DNA of 64,000 nt, taken from Adiantum capillus-veneris. Taxonomy: Eukaryota; Streptophyta; Polypodiopsida; Polypodiales; Pteridaceae. The stretch lies in the NCBI GenBank assembly GCA_014529385.2, contig CM043942.1, forward strand, positions 9,302,001-9,366,000, read 5' to 3'. The notes below the pieces were generated by a model. The model was given only the letters and a program-made list of their open reading frames with translations, was not told the DNA's origin and did not search any database. This document shows, piece after piece, positions 9,314 to 20,815 of this stretch; the first letter of the stretch is position 1; every line of letters begins with the position of its first letter. Both the position numbers and the translations under genes were made by a program.

Positions 9314-12300
9314 TTATATGCCTTGCATCCATCTAGCATCTTCAAAAGGATAATTCTTAAACTTAATAAGATATCGTCGGATAGTCTTACCGCCTCTTAG
9401 TACCTTGTCTTCATGTCGGAGAATGGACTCGGGCTGCAACACCTCCTCTTGGTCCTCGATCTCCGGTGGGTCTTCAATAGTTGGTTCTTGAGGTGGCTCT
9501 CCTTTGTAAGGCTTTAATAGGATCACATGGAAAGCATTGTGTATGAGCCAATCATTGGGCAACTTGAGTTGATAGGTCATCTCATTGATTGGCCTAAGAA
9601 TCTGGAAGGGACCATAGTACCTTTTTGCTAGTTTAGCATAGTACTTTTGGTGTCCCGTAGGATTCTTGTCCGTCGTGTGCCTTAATCGAGCCTTGGGAGA
9701 CTTTAATAAGACCCAATCATTTTATTTAAAGGTTTGGGCTCTTTTGTGCTTGTCAACAGCAGCCTTTTGCCTTTGCTATGAGATAGAGATAGCATCCTTA
9801 ATCTTTTGAAAATATTCTTGTAGGTCCTGGCTATACTCATCTACAGGAGCGAAGATCTTCCCATGTACCTTAAGTAGCAAGGGACTTTTTGATCTTCCCT
9901 CGATTACCTCGAAAGGTGATTTTCCCGTGGAAGTATGTACAGTGTTATTGTAAGCATACTCCACTAAGGGTAAGTACTTCTCCCATTGGGATCTTTGATC
10001 TACTTCCGTTACATAGGCTTTTAGTAGATCGAGAATTGTTAGGTTAGCTATTTCACTTTGGCCATCCGTTTGTGGATGATAGGCCGAAGAGAAGTTTAGC
10101 CTTGTCCCTAAATTCTCAAAGAGACCCTTCCAGAAATTACTGATCATTCTAGGATCTCTATCCGACACTATGGACATTGGCAATCCTTGGTACTTGAAAC
10201 TTTGTGAAATGAAGAGGGTTGCCATTTGATGGGCTTTGATAGTCTTTTTGACTGGTATAAAATGAGCTTGTTTACTGAACATGTCTATTATCGTCCATAT
10301 TCCTATATTCCCATGGATAGATTTAGGCAATCCAAAGATAAAATCCATGGATATGCTCTCCCATGGTGAATTAGGAATTGGCAAGGGTTGAAGCAATCCA
10401 AGTTGCTTCCCTCTATCAAATTTTTTCTTTTGGCATACCACACATTTAGAAACATACTCTTGTATGTTCACTTTCATGGTAAGCCAATAGAAATATGTTT
10501 CAATTCCCTTTAAGGTAGACTGAATCCTTCTATGCCCTGAATAAGGTGGAGCATGAGATTCATACATTACTTTCTCAGGTAGTGAGTTAGTAACGCATAG
10601 TCTATTGCCATAGAGAAGGTAACCATCTTGTAAAGTAAATGGTTCTTCTTTCTTCCCTAATGGAAGGACTGAAATCACATCTCTAAAATCGGGATCAATA
10701 GCATACTCATCTATCATTGAAGATAGATCATTGTGAGTTGCTATAGAAACCACATTCACTCTCGGCCGTCTTGAGAGTGCATCAGCTACTTGATTATGCT
10801 TGCCAGCAATGTGAGCAATATGAAAATGAAATTGCAAAAGGAAATTTGCCCACCTCATTTGTTTGTCGGAGAGCTTGGTCTGCGTCATGAAGTACTTAAG
10901 ACTTTGGTGATCCGTTCGCCGTAGAATGAAAGGAGTCCCCAATAAATAGTGCTTCCATGAGTGTAAGGCATGTAGAACTACGAGGAGTTCCTTTTCATAT
11001 ATGCCTAGAGCTTGCTCAATAGGGTCGAGCCTTCGACTTTCATAGCCTATGGCGTGCCCTTCTTGAAGCAAAACAGCTCCAAGGCAATCACCACAAGCAT
11101 CACATTGGACCTCAAATGGTTTTGAGAGATCCGGTAGTGTAAGCACAGGTTGAGAGATAAGCTTTTCTTTAAGCTTTTTGAAAGCATTGTTCTCCTTAGC
11201 AGCTCATGTATACCTAACACTTTTCTTTGTTAGGTCATGTAATGGTCCCGCAATTTGTGAGAACTTTTCTATGAAGCGTCTATAGTATGCACACATACCT
11301 ATAAAGCTTCTTAGTTCATGAAGATTTTTTGGTTTAGGCCATCCTTTTATTACCTCCAACTTTGATGGATCCATTTGGATGCCATCCTGAGAGATAATGT
11401 GACCTAAATACTGAATCTCTTGCAAGAAAAATTCATTTTTCTTTCGATTAACATAAAGTTTATTCTCTCTTAAAACTTGAAATATTACCTGGAGGTGTTG
11501 CTTGTGTTCGTCTAATGAATTAGAGTAGATGATAATATCATCAAAGAACACTCCAGTGAAGGTTCGATGAGGCCTGAACAGCTTCTCCATCAAGCGGTTG
11601 AATGTGGCTCGTGCATTGGTCAAGCCAAAAGGCATGAGAATGTATTCATAAAGACCAAATGTGGTGCAAAATGAGGTCTTTACAATGTCTTGATCAACTA
11701 TCCTTATTTGATGATAGCCACTTTTTAGGTCAATCCTATTGAAGTAGGTCAATCGTTGTAGCTTATCAAATAGGTCTTCTACCCGTGGAACGGGAAACCT
11801 ATTCTTGATAGTGATCCTATTTAGTGTTGTATAGTCGACACACATACGATATGTGCCGTCTTTCTTTTGCACTAAAAGCACAGGTGAGCAAAATGGAGAT
11901 GAGATAGGCCTAACCATGCCCTTCTCAACTAACTCATGCACTTTCCGCATAATCTCCTCTTGTTGAGCTTGAGAAACTCTATAAGGAGGTTTGTTAGGCG
12001 GTGAACTTCCTGGAAGGAGTTCAACATGGTCATCATTACCTCGTTTAGGAGGTAGCTCACAAGGGATGTCGTCAATAAAAACATCTTGAAACCCCTTGAG
12101 AAAATTGGATAACTCTAATTCCTTTTGGTTGCTTTTATTTTCTTTTGCTAAAGCATTAGGTTCATTTTGAGAATCTTTAACAAAAATCATGTACATGGAA
12201 ATAGAGCTCTTTATTGACTTGTTGAAAGCTGGTGTATGTACAATGGGGATAGTGTTACCCATTTCCTTAGCATATATATACATGTCGAAATTGAACATTG

Positions 12301-12316
12301 GTAGCCAGGCAGTCAA
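9314..12316 (-). pseudogene. Chromovirus pol: RT, RNase H, integrase, chromodomain
   Basis: A single frame from 12316 to 9314 with three stops (TGA 11204, TAG 9776, TAA near 9721) and no frameshift. Reverse transcriptase has PPYRVSQAQQEE, then VDYTTLNRITIKN, then the active site FFDDIIIYS (F-F-D-D), then LGHIISQDGI. RNase H starts near 11120 (VQCDACGDCLGAVL) and includes the CADALSR-like block VADALSRRP. Integrase has a zinc-binding HHCC region (GHRRIQSTLK, CVVCQKKK) and the catalytic D in SMDFIFGLP, D in SDRDPRM and E in QTDGQSEIAN. After the 9776 stop comes a PINEMTYQLKLP region and a chromodomain-like end (PESILRHEDK, YLIKFKNYPFEDARW). Gypsy gene order (RT before integrase) plus chromodomain marks the chromovirus clade. 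Confidence 0.9.
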
Positions 12317-12740
12317 ACCATGGTGCCCCTAGGATTACATCCTCATGCTTGAGAGGAGAGATAAAGAAGTCCTCTTTGTCCACATAGCTTTGGACATGAA
12401 GCCTCAATTTCCCGATTAAGGGAGTGACTGAAGCTTCTTGCCCCTTGAAAGCACTGTCTGCGGGTAGGACATCTCCCATCTCGTAGGCTTGTATGCCTAG
12501 CTTGGTGGCCAACTCTATAGATATAAAATTGTGAGTAGAACCAGGGTCAAAGAGAATAAAAGCATCATGTTCTCTTACCTTTCCCCAAGCATGGCATAGA
12601 GGAGATCCTTTGTGATGAGTTTGGTGAGTCTCCTCCTCTTGGATTTCAACCAAGGTAGCTCTAGGAGGATCTTGGCGGTTGTTCTTTTGGGGACAAGCGC
12701 GGTACGCATGCCCTTGTTGGCCGCACTTGAAACACCGGTT
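12267..12740 (-). pseudogene. Chromovirus zinc knuckle and aspartic protease
   Basis: The frame contains a CCHC knuckle near 12735-12690 (CFKCGQQGHAYRAC), an acidic/His-rich linker and the protease block ILFDPGSTHNFIS. The active-site triad reads D-P-G instead of D-S/T-G, a variant that I recall from plant gypsy elements. ILGAPWFDC follows. A frameshift near 12300 separates it from the reverse transcriptase frame. Confidence 0.8.
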
Positions 12741-13380
12741 ATCCTTACGATAATGCTCAAGCTCTTTAGGAGAGAGTTTGTTTTTACCTTGTAAACTCCC
12801 TTCTCTTTAGCTTTGTTGGAGTTGCCCTTAGGAGACTTTTGGAAATTGTCCTTCCCCTTAGGCTCGTTGGAACCCTTGTTTTCCGTGGGCTTATTATTTC
12901 TTTTAGCCCCCGTTTGGAAATTGATTCGAGAGGCCACCATAGTATGGTGTATTACCGCCGATATGGTACGTGGCCTTTGGGAGTTGACATACTCCGCCAT
13001 TTCTTCTGTTAAGCCTGCACAGAATTGTTGCTTTTGCTCTCCAAAATCCAAGTTTTTGAAGATGTGGCTTTGAGTTGTAGTCCCAAAACTTATCTACATA
13101 TTTGTGGATGGATTCATAGGGAGAGAGCTTTAAGCTTCGCCATTCAGTGAGTACTTTGTCTTTGGCATCGGTGGCCAAAAACTGCTTCATAATGGAATCT
13201 CTTAAATCTTTCCATGTTTGTGGAGCTTTACCGTTGGCTCGTAGGCTAGACCACCATTGTCTGGTGGACTTTTGAAAGTGCATAGCTACATGGCGTAGCT
13301 TAGAGGACTCCGTGAAGCCCTCATCTCCAAACGCCACATCGAACTGTTGGATAAAGGCCAAGACTTTGTCCGTAGCACCA
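12575..13380 (-). pseudogene. Chromovirus gag capsid domain
   Basis: Retrotrans_gag-like core with AMHFQKSTRQWWSSL, TWKDLRDSIMKQF and LSPYESIHKYVDKF. A frameshift near 13030 shifts the reading to a second frame starting FGEQKQQFCAGLTEEMAEYV. That frame continues through ASRINFQTG and a Lys/Asn-rich linker and leads into the zinc knuckle. The capsid forms the particle that packages element RNA. Decay prevents function. Confidence 0.82.
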
Positions 13381-13489
13381 AGGTGCCATCATAGGTAAGG
13401 AAAGAGATCCTCTTCCCTCCCTCTTTGAATTTCTTCAGCTTGGATGACCTCTTCCATGCGGCATAGGATTTCCTATGGCCTCTTCTGTT

Positions 13490-14176
13490 TTAAGGTTCAA
13501 AGGTTGCACCATCACTTTCTTCAGAAGGTGAAGAATTTGAAGAAGGTGGAGAAGAGGGTGACCTCTTTCTCGCCTTTTTCTTGTCTTGATCTTCGGCGTC
13601 TTCACCATCACTTTCATAAGAGGAAGAGGATGAAGAAGATGGAGACGAGGGTGTCCTCTTTCTCGCCTTTTTCTTATCTTGCTTTTTATCATCCCTCTTT
13701 GAATTATGGTGTGGAGAAGGGTGCGATGGTCTTCTCCGCTTTGGTGGTGATGGAGAGCGTTTAGCCCGCCGTCTTCGTTGAGCTATCTCCGCCGAGGTGG
13801 CGGGAGACTCACTTATTTCTCGTTCCTTCGGTGGAGGCTCTTGAGTTCTCCTTTGGGAAGGAGATGCATCATCAAGAAGTGAATTCTTGAGCCCTTCATA
13901 TGGATTCTCTTCTTCTTCCCGAATCGGAGAGAGACCTCTTTTGGAAGTCTCACAAGGAGGCTTCCTAGGTGTTCTCTCGTCATGGTGGTGAGCTTGGAGA
14001 ATCCCGTGAGCACGAAGCTGCCGTTGCACTTTACTTTGGAGAGATGGATTGCCCATGGTTTGTTGAAGCCTAGAAACAAGATAGTTAACAAGCATTGGAG
14101 CATCATTAGTAGCTTGATCATTAGCAAAATCAAGGTTATCAACATTAATGTCACTCTCTTTACTATTGTCAGCCAT
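13490..14176 (-). CDS. Chromovirus gag N-terminal extension, Arg/Ser/Lys-rich
   Basis: Open frame of 228 codons beginning MADNSKESDIN, about 400 bp after the PBS. Residues 1-100 are ordinary; from about 130 it becomes highly basic and Ser-rich. A motif is duplicated: KKKARKRTPSSPSSS and KKKARKRSPSSPPSS, each followed by an acidic ESDG stretch. The ORF ends before the capsid frame, with a stop and shift near 13440-13490. The charge pattern resembles nuclear or RNA-binding RS-like tails, which is inference. The start fits the leader length after the PBS. Confidence 0.6.
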   Translation of the reverse strand: MADNSKESDINVDNLDFANDQATNDAPMLVNYLVSRLQQTMGNPSLQSKVQRQLRAHGILQAHHHDERTPRKPPCETSKRGLSPIREEEENPYEGLKNSLLDDASPSQRRTQEPPPKEREISESPATSAEIAQRRRRAKRSPSPPKRRRPSHPSPHHNSKRDDKKQDKKKARKRTPSSPSSSSSSSYESDGEDAEDQDKKKARKRSPSSPPSSNSSPSEESDGATFEP

Positions 14177-14580
14177 TCTAACAACTTTTAGGTGTAAACT
14201 TTTTAGGTATACTTTGGCACTTCAAGCCCTAGTTGCTGCTCCTCTTTACCCCTTTAGAAAAAGCACTCAAGCTACTGTACCCGTGGCTCGAATACCATTC
14301 ATTGCAAGGAATAGAAGAGAGGGTCTTTCAACACCAAAACAACACCGGCTCCTGTCAAACTTCTAATAGATCAATAATGGTTAAGTTGTAGGCAAGCCCC
14401 GTAGGACTCCACTATTAAGACCATAGCTCTCGACGGTGATGCCCCGTTAACTGCACGACGGCAGGCGCACTGCAAGGCTGAAAAATACCTATTCTACTTA
14501 CTCACACGCAATTAATAATACCAACCATTTATAGCTAGCTTGAGGACCTCCCTTCTTGAGCAAGAAAAGAGAAACCTTGT
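14177..14580 (-). other. Chromovirus 5' untranslated leader
   Basis: Sequence between the PBS and the gag start codon; no ORF of note. Confidence 0.6.
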
Positions 14581-14592
14581 TCTCTGATACCA
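14581..14592 (-). other. Primer-binding site for initiator Met-tRNA (chromovirus)
   Basis: Minus-strand TGGTATCAGAGA lies one base after the CA end of the 5' LTR. It matches the plant iMet PBS TGGTATCAGAGC at 11 of 12 positions. Confidence 0.9.
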
Positions 14593-14593
14593 A

Positions 14594-15785
14594 TGTAACA
14601 TTTAATGGCCTAAAAACTTGTGTGTAGCAGAAATTAGCATGAACATAGTGGGCATTTCATTAGAATAGATTCCTAATGAGAATTACAAGAGTGCTTGGGT
14701 GGAGAGAGCAACAAAAAGCATAACACCTAGTTAGATAGCATGAACAATACTTTCAAAAGAGAGAGAAATTAAGCTATTGACAACAGTTGAGGACCGGATT
14801 TACATGGAGCCGGTCCCCCCTCCAAAAGGCTTTGTATTATGGTTTCTCCCATCAAGAGAGACATTGTACAATACAATTATTTGTGTTCCTTCAAGACTAG
14901 CTAGTGCAATGAAGATGAAAGCTTCATGCACTAAGCAAAACACTTAGCAAACACAACATCAATTATCCCCATTCTTAGACCCAAGACCTCACACACCTTC
15001 AAAGATGGTGAGAGCTAGCAGGGTATGAGAGTATATTGAGAGGAAGAAGGAGTATCTTACGAGAAAGATGTACCTCTCCTCACATAATCACTCATATTAG
15101 CATAGCTTAGCTTAGTAATTAGCATGGTAGAGGAGATGAGCATGCATTGAAGCTTGGCTCTTGGTTGGATTTTCATCACAAAGCCAAGAGTTGTTGGTGT
15201 AGGCCTCCCTTCTCACAAGCTTGGAGTAGGTGGTAAGCTTTCCATTAAAGCTTGAGAAGGAGAGAGAGTCTTCTTTTATTCACACATGAGATTGTGTGAG
15301 TGTGTGTGTAATAATGCCTTGCAAAAATCAGCCCCCTCTCTCTCTTGGGCGACCCCTCTTGCTATTTTCTCTTGCTATTCTCTCATTGGACCTCCCTAGG
15401 GCTAGCCAATGACAATTAAGCAGCATAAGTGATAGCCTTCTGACATGTGTCCCCCTTTCCCCTTTTGTGAGAGCTTTAGGTAATTTAATAATTCAACTAA
15501 ACTCTCATTGTACCCCTTTGCCTCCTGGCCAATAGGAATCAAGCAAGCCATTGGGCTGTTGAATGCTCATTGGACCCCTTAGGAGACTGTCCAATAGTCT
15601 TCTAGAGGACTTAATTCTCCTTGGTTCTTTTATTAAGTGTTTTTAAATTAATTAAATTAGATTTACTCTAGCCTAATTCTCATTGGTCCATCTCCAAGGC
15701 CATCCAATAGGAATTGGGTACACCTTGTGGGCATCTGGCCTAGGGAGCTGACATGTGTCCCTCATTCCCTTTGTGTAAAGGGAGC

Positions 15786-15879
<94 letters not shown>

Positions 15880-16226
15880 CTCTCTCATCCCCTACATGCA
15901 AGGCTCGCCCCCTCCTAAGTAGGGATTGTAAAGAATTTTTTGTACACACACAAAGCATCCAATTCCCCTATGGTTGACCTTTGGACACAACCTTTGAATT
16001 TTGGAACCTTAGCATTTTGGAAGTCTTAATGGGCTGAACCTTAGGGTCTTTTTAGCCCATTGTTGCACATGGCTCTTTTGCAGATGGCCCTTTGGATCCC
16101 TACTGTGGCCGGTCTGCTAGCTTAGCCAATATTCTAGCTTTTTCTCCTCTGGAACTTCCCCATATTAAATGATCAGTTTAACATGAGAAAATCATTTAGG
16201 AGAAGTAGATAATGATTATTATGAGA
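14594..16226 (-). mobile_element. Chromovirus 5' LTR (1633 bp)
   Basis: Direct repeat of 7291-8908. It opens TGTAACATTT on the plus strand; the far end reads ATGAGA where the other LTR has ATGACA, so the terminal CA is mutated. It has an extra segment near 14855-14885 and its own GT tract (15787-15877). Confidence 0.9.
15787..15877. repeat. (GT)n microsatellite in the 5' LTR
   Basis: About 91 bp of GT, allelic in position to 8448-8537. Confidence 0.95.
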
Positions 16227-16231
16227 GATCT
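16227..16231. repeat. Target site duplication of the chromovirus, right copy
   Basis: GATCT, pairing with TATCT at 7286-7290. Confidence 0.6.
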
Positions 16232-16700
16232 CCTCCTTTAAGTGATAGCTTGAGTTGATTGGTGTCCCAATCTGGGACTTCCTTGTATGTCTGCATCCAT
16301 GAGATTCCAAGAATCACATTTCATTCATATGTTCATCTGGTATGCATACAAATTGATGTGGGCATGATAATCCATCTACTATCACATTCAAGTTGACTAC
16401 TCCCAATGCCAGTGTTGGGTTTTTGTTGCATCATTTGATAGCAGATATTCCCGATGCTAAAGACTGATTGGCATAGCTTTCTTGTAAGTGGGATAATGCA
16501 TTCATTCAAGCTTCGGTATCTACTAGTGCATTTTTGCTATGATTGTTCAGTTGTATCGTGATACGAAGGTCCATTCCATCCAACCATTTATCATCCGTTG
16601 ATACTGCATCATTCTGTAATTCCCAAAGTCTGTCATCTGGTTCCAATGTGTTGATGGGAATAGGTGTTTGTTGATTTTTGAAAGCAGCTTTCCTGAGTAC
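16232..16700 (-). pseudogene. Gypsy relic, protease-like segment
   Basis: Minus-strand reading shows IQLNNHSKNALVDTEA, a retropepsin-like entry with D-T-E instead of D-T-G. Then comes GVVNLNVIVDGLSCPHQF, which resembles the flap and core region. Several stops interrupt it. It lies downstream of integrase sequence on the same strand, an unusual order unless two elements are joined. Its frame resumes at 7290 across the chromovirus. Confidence 0.45.
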
Positions 16701-17609
16701 TCAAAGTCAAGCTTCCTCTTGAGCCTTATCAATAACCTTCTGCCATTTAATCTTTCTCTGCTTTGTTGCATGCATTTTCTCTAGCAAATCATTGGTTAGT
16801 GGAAAATGGTACTTCTTTAAGCGGCATCCACTAATCCAGTTAGCCATTGGTTCACCATCTAGAGTGGACAACTTAAGTGCTCCACTTGGAGATGTCTTCA
16901 ATGATAAACGGTCCACTTCTCTATTTCTTGAACTTGGGAATGTGTTGCTTAAGGGAATACACTAAAACTAGGTCCCATTTTTTGAAGATTTTTGTGACCA
17001 GATGTGAATTTAAAAAAAAAATTGCTTCCATTTTTGTGCATAGATGTGAGCTACAGTTGTTAGCCTTTGCTCATTAATCTTTTCTAAATCTTTGAGCCTC
17101 TTTGACAATTCATGTCCATTACACTCAATATCTTTAGCTATCCTTAGTGTTGGCAATAGAAATTATATAGGTAGTATGGAATCAAGACCATAAATAAGAT
17201 TCAAGGGAGTAGCATTCAAAGCTGTCTTGAATGAAACTCTATAAACCCATAGAGCAGCATGTAGATTTGTTTACCAATCAGTTCGTCCTGAACTAATCAC
17301 TTTTGTCAATACCAAGCTCAGAATTTTATTCATGTGCTCAGCTTGTCCATTTGCTTGTGGATGATATGGAGCGGATTTGGTATGGATGACCATAAATTCA
17401 TTCAGGCGATACTCAATTACCTCATTGAGGAAATGAGTTCCCCTGTCATTGAAAATTTCTATTAGAATTCCATATCTTGTGAATACATTCTCATACAAGA
17501 ATGTGGCTCTGGTTCTAGCATCATTCTTCCTGGTTTCCTTAGCCTCTACTCACTTGGTCAAATAGTCTGTAGCTAGAATGATATATTCAGCTTGAGTTCT
17601 ATAAGAAAA
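16701..17609 (-). pseudogene. Gypsy integrase relic
   Basis: Minus strand: IILATDYLTK, then NVFTRYGI, then FNDRGTHFLNE (catalytic Asp kept) and YHPQANGQAEHMNKIL (Glu kept). The GALKLSTLDGE region and a C-terminal LLEKMHATKQRK follow. It is broken into several frames (17498-17271, 16916-16707). The N-terminal part of integrase is cut off at 17610 by an inserted long LTR. A plus-strand relative lies at 24376-26360. Confidence 0.75.
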
Positions 17610-18775
17610 TGTGAGATCCCCAACCCACCAATACCAAAATTGGGATGGAGTCCTTGACATGTCTCTAGGTCTAATAAAAATTAGAGCCTCTAAATAAGAA
17701 AAATCAAAGGAATAGACCTTTACCAATGACAATGGCTTGGGTCTATAGCCCTAGAAGAAGACCTAGTCCTGTCACGCAGTGAAAATGGGACAACATTTTA
17801 AAAGTCCAAACTATTTCGGCCCTATAACTTCCACAAGTTGGGCTAAGATATCCTCAACCAACACTTTTTCCCCCCTAACATATGTGAGGGCATAGCCACT
17901 GGTGGACTCATCTTCCAAGTGAAGAAGTTTTCCAAAGGTTTTTAGTGTGCGGTGATGGATAGTTACCTGACTAATCAGGTCCACCCGTCCATGATTGACA
18001 AACTTAGTCAATCCCTACTTACCACCCCGCACTCACACATGAGTCTTTGGTTTCCTAATTACTATCACATTGTTTTAACATTTAAAATTATTATTTCTTT
18101 TAACTTTCCATCTTAGTGATTCTTTCAATCAAGTATTAAAGACATCATTGGAAAGCATTCTTTTAGTAGATTGACATCTAAACTTAAGACAGGGTACTAT
18201 CAACAATCAAAACATTGTCCATAATAACCATGAGCATTACTCTTCTTGTCTCAAGACCACCTTAGGGTGGTAAAAAGGAACCCATTCCTTATTCACAATC
18301 TGGGGTGGATAAACCCCCACACAAGGTTCAGGTGCCCATACACCAAACCAGTTGCCCATACAACCATGCGGCTCCCCTAGGATAAAAATGGTATCCTAAC
18401 TTATGTAAAAACATGAAGACATGACACGGAGTAGAAACTCGTCGTTCATGGAGGTAACCAACTTATTCGTGGCTTGAAAGCCATCATTATCATCAATTTA
18501 TACCAAGGAGTCAGAGGTGTCTTGAGATAAGCTGTCTTAAGGATGATCAATCATACCTTTCCTAAATCAATAAGACTTAAACCAAAAAATTCTTTCCTAA
18601 ATTGCAAACATTTTCACATTGATTTCTTGGAAGATGCCTTTCGTTTTCCCTCCAGTTTCACTTTTCCTAATTCCTTACTCCCCCATTTACGTATGCAATG
18701 TTTAATACTTAAGAAAACTTGAATTGTTTAAACTTAAATTATAAGAAAGACCCACTTGGGACTCTGGTTGGCCAT

Positions 18776-18919
18776 TTACTGTAGTATTGGAGCTTGAATG
18801 CTTTCATCAGTAGGCCTACTACTAGGCTCGGCTTTGTCGTTGTGCGACGCTCTAGTTTGTTTAGGAACACTACCCTCATCATCATAAGTAGGATTTTCTC
18901 CGGTCCTTTTAGGTTCCAT
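18776..18919 (-). CDS. LTR-embedded small ORF, likely Gag leader exon (copy A)
   Basis: 47-residue frame starting MEPKRTGENP, then RASHNDKAEPSSRP. A TATAA-like element (18931-18940, minus TTTTTATAAGG) lies just upstream. Downstream, CCCAA/GTGGGT at 18755 resembles a splice donor. The same frame recurs in copies B, C and E; comparison suggests the stop here is secondary. See the finding on the LTR exon. Confidence 0.5.
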   Translation of the reverse strand: MEPKRTGENPTYDDEGSVPKQTRASHNDKAEPSSRPTDESIQAPILQ

Positions 18920-19299
18920 AACTTCTTATCCTTATAAAAAAGGACGTCTAATCATTAGGTAAATTATTCGAAAGCTAGACTTAACCTTTGTATTCAATCT
19001 TGACCCAATCAAGGTTAAATTTATAGTCATAATTGATCTTATAATTTATTATTTGCCAATATAGGTATGATACCTTTTCCAAATCTCCCTTAAGGGTTTT
19101 TTAAGATCTCCTAATTTTCTATATCTTTTTCCTAATTTCCCCATTGATTTTAAGCTTTTTAAGCTTGGAATCTGCTTATTTTGAGCTTCATATTTATTCT
19201 ATATATTTTCTCTTATAGATTTTATTTCCTCATCTTTATATCACTGGTTTAACTTACTCTAATTTTCCTAGAAAACCTTTGATCACAAAGTTTATTTAT

Positions 19300-20400
19300 T
19301 TTAATTAATCCTTAGCTAAAAATAAGGGTTTTGGTCAATTATAATTTTGTAAATAACTAAATAACTATTGTATAATTATCACAAGTAGATAATGATATTT
19401 TTGACCTCTCGTAAGTATCCTCTAGTTTTCTAACTTGATTATCTAATTTTTGTGTTTCTTTTTCAACTAGAATTAGTTTAATTTGACTTAGATAAATAGC
19501 TATATTAATTTTCTAGCTTTAAGATAATTACCACGACTTTCTTATCATATACAAAATAACTTTGATAAATATCACTAATTATCTAGCATGTTTTACTAAT
19601 TTTCTCCTTTAAGATAATTATCTAACCTTAAGATAATTATCACGGCTCTTGTATCATGTAAACTAACTTTGTTAGATAGCACTTAATTATCTAACATGAT
19701 TTACTAATTTCTTTCTTTAACTTTTAGCTATAATTAGTCTAATTTGACTTAAACAAATATCTATACCCATTTTCTAACCTTCAAATAATTATCATGGATT
19801 TTTTATTGGGTAAAATAACTCTGATAAATAGCATCTAACATTATTTACTAATTTCTCCCTTTAAGTTTTACCTAGGATTAGTCTAATTTGACTTAGATAA
19901 ATAGCTATATTAATTTCTTAACCTTAAGATAATTATCACGGTTTCTTTATTATATAAACTAATTCTAATAAATAGCCTAATTATCTAACATGATTTATTA
20001 GTTTCTCCCTTTAATTTTTAACTATAATTATTATAATTTGACTTAGATAAATATCTATATTTATTTTCTAACCTTAAAATAATTATCACAACTTCTTTAT
20101 CATGTAAACTAACTCTGATAAATAGCACCTAATTATCTAACATGATTGACTAATTTATCCTTTTCATTATTTGACTTTACACTAATTATTTTGGCTTACT
20201 TAGGATGTATACTAGCTTTGATAAATAGGACATAAGCATCTAAGTTGATTAATTAATTTTCTCTCTTTAACTCTAGCTAAAATTGATATATTTTGACATA
20301 AATAATTAGCTAAATTAACTTTTTGATATTAAGATAATTATCCTAGCTTAATTTTGGTGTATATTAACTCTGATTAAAAGCACATAAGCTTGCATCCCAA
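19300..20400. repeat. Tandem ~150-bp AT-rich units in LTR copy A
   Basis: Repeated TAAGATAATTATCACGG, AACTCTGATAAATAGCAC and CTAATTATCTAACATG blocks at roughly 140-150 bp intervals, about seven units, diverged. Confidence 0.8.
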
Positions 20401-20815
20401 GGCAGCCCTACAGCTCACATAGCACCCCTTGCTACTATTCCTGTCCCTTGCAGGTCAGTGATGACCCCTCCCATCACGTGCCAGTTTTAAAATTCAAATC
20501 TGCTAAATTTTGAACTTTTTTTTGCTTAATTGGTAAATATTTTTAAAATATATGGGAGGCCTTAGTAAAAGTTTATGCTTAAATGAATACAGCGACCATC
20601 CAATTTTTCTTAGCAAATTAATGGACATTGAATCTTCTGAAGGGACTAGCGGAGTCAGTTTTGGTCTGAACTTAATTTTGAAAATTTATAGCCATGGGTT
20701 TGCTATGCTTAAGATTCTAAAACTATCATTTTACTGATTTTGAGATAGTGCTTTACCTATTTGTATGTCAGATTCCAAAACTATCATTTTTACTGATTTT
20801 GAGATAGTGCTTTAC

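Larger units (their letters stand above)
7291..16226 (-). mobile_element. Full-length Ty3/gypsy chromovirus (8.94 kb)
   Basis: Two direct LTRs of 1618 and 1633 bp flank an internal region read on the minus strand: PBS, gag, protease, reverse transcriptase, RNase H, integrase, a chromodomain-like C-terminus, PPT. The LTRs look very similar apart from one indel of about 30 bp near 14855 and scattered substitutions. It sits in an older gypsy relic with an imperfect 5-bp target duplication. The coding region carries both stops and frameshifts, so it is not autonomous now. Confidence 0.92.
17610..20815 (-). mobile_element. Long gypsy LTR, copy A
   Basis: Starts TGTGAGATCCCCAACCC on the plus strand. 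It shares the whole layout of copies B (21429-24375) and E (43299-46977): the CAATACCAAA start, the CTAGTCCTGTC block, the M-x-PKRT exon, and an array of roughly 150-bp AT-rich units (about 19300-20400). The orientation (minus) comes from the PBS beside copy B. The upper edge is approximate; near 20700-20815 there is a 65-bp tandem duplication. It is inserted in the integrase relic at 17609. Confidence 0.75.

Noticed and set aside
12612-13073. Plus-strand ORFs of 60-86 codons
   Set aside because: Antisense shadows of the chromovirus gag and protease.
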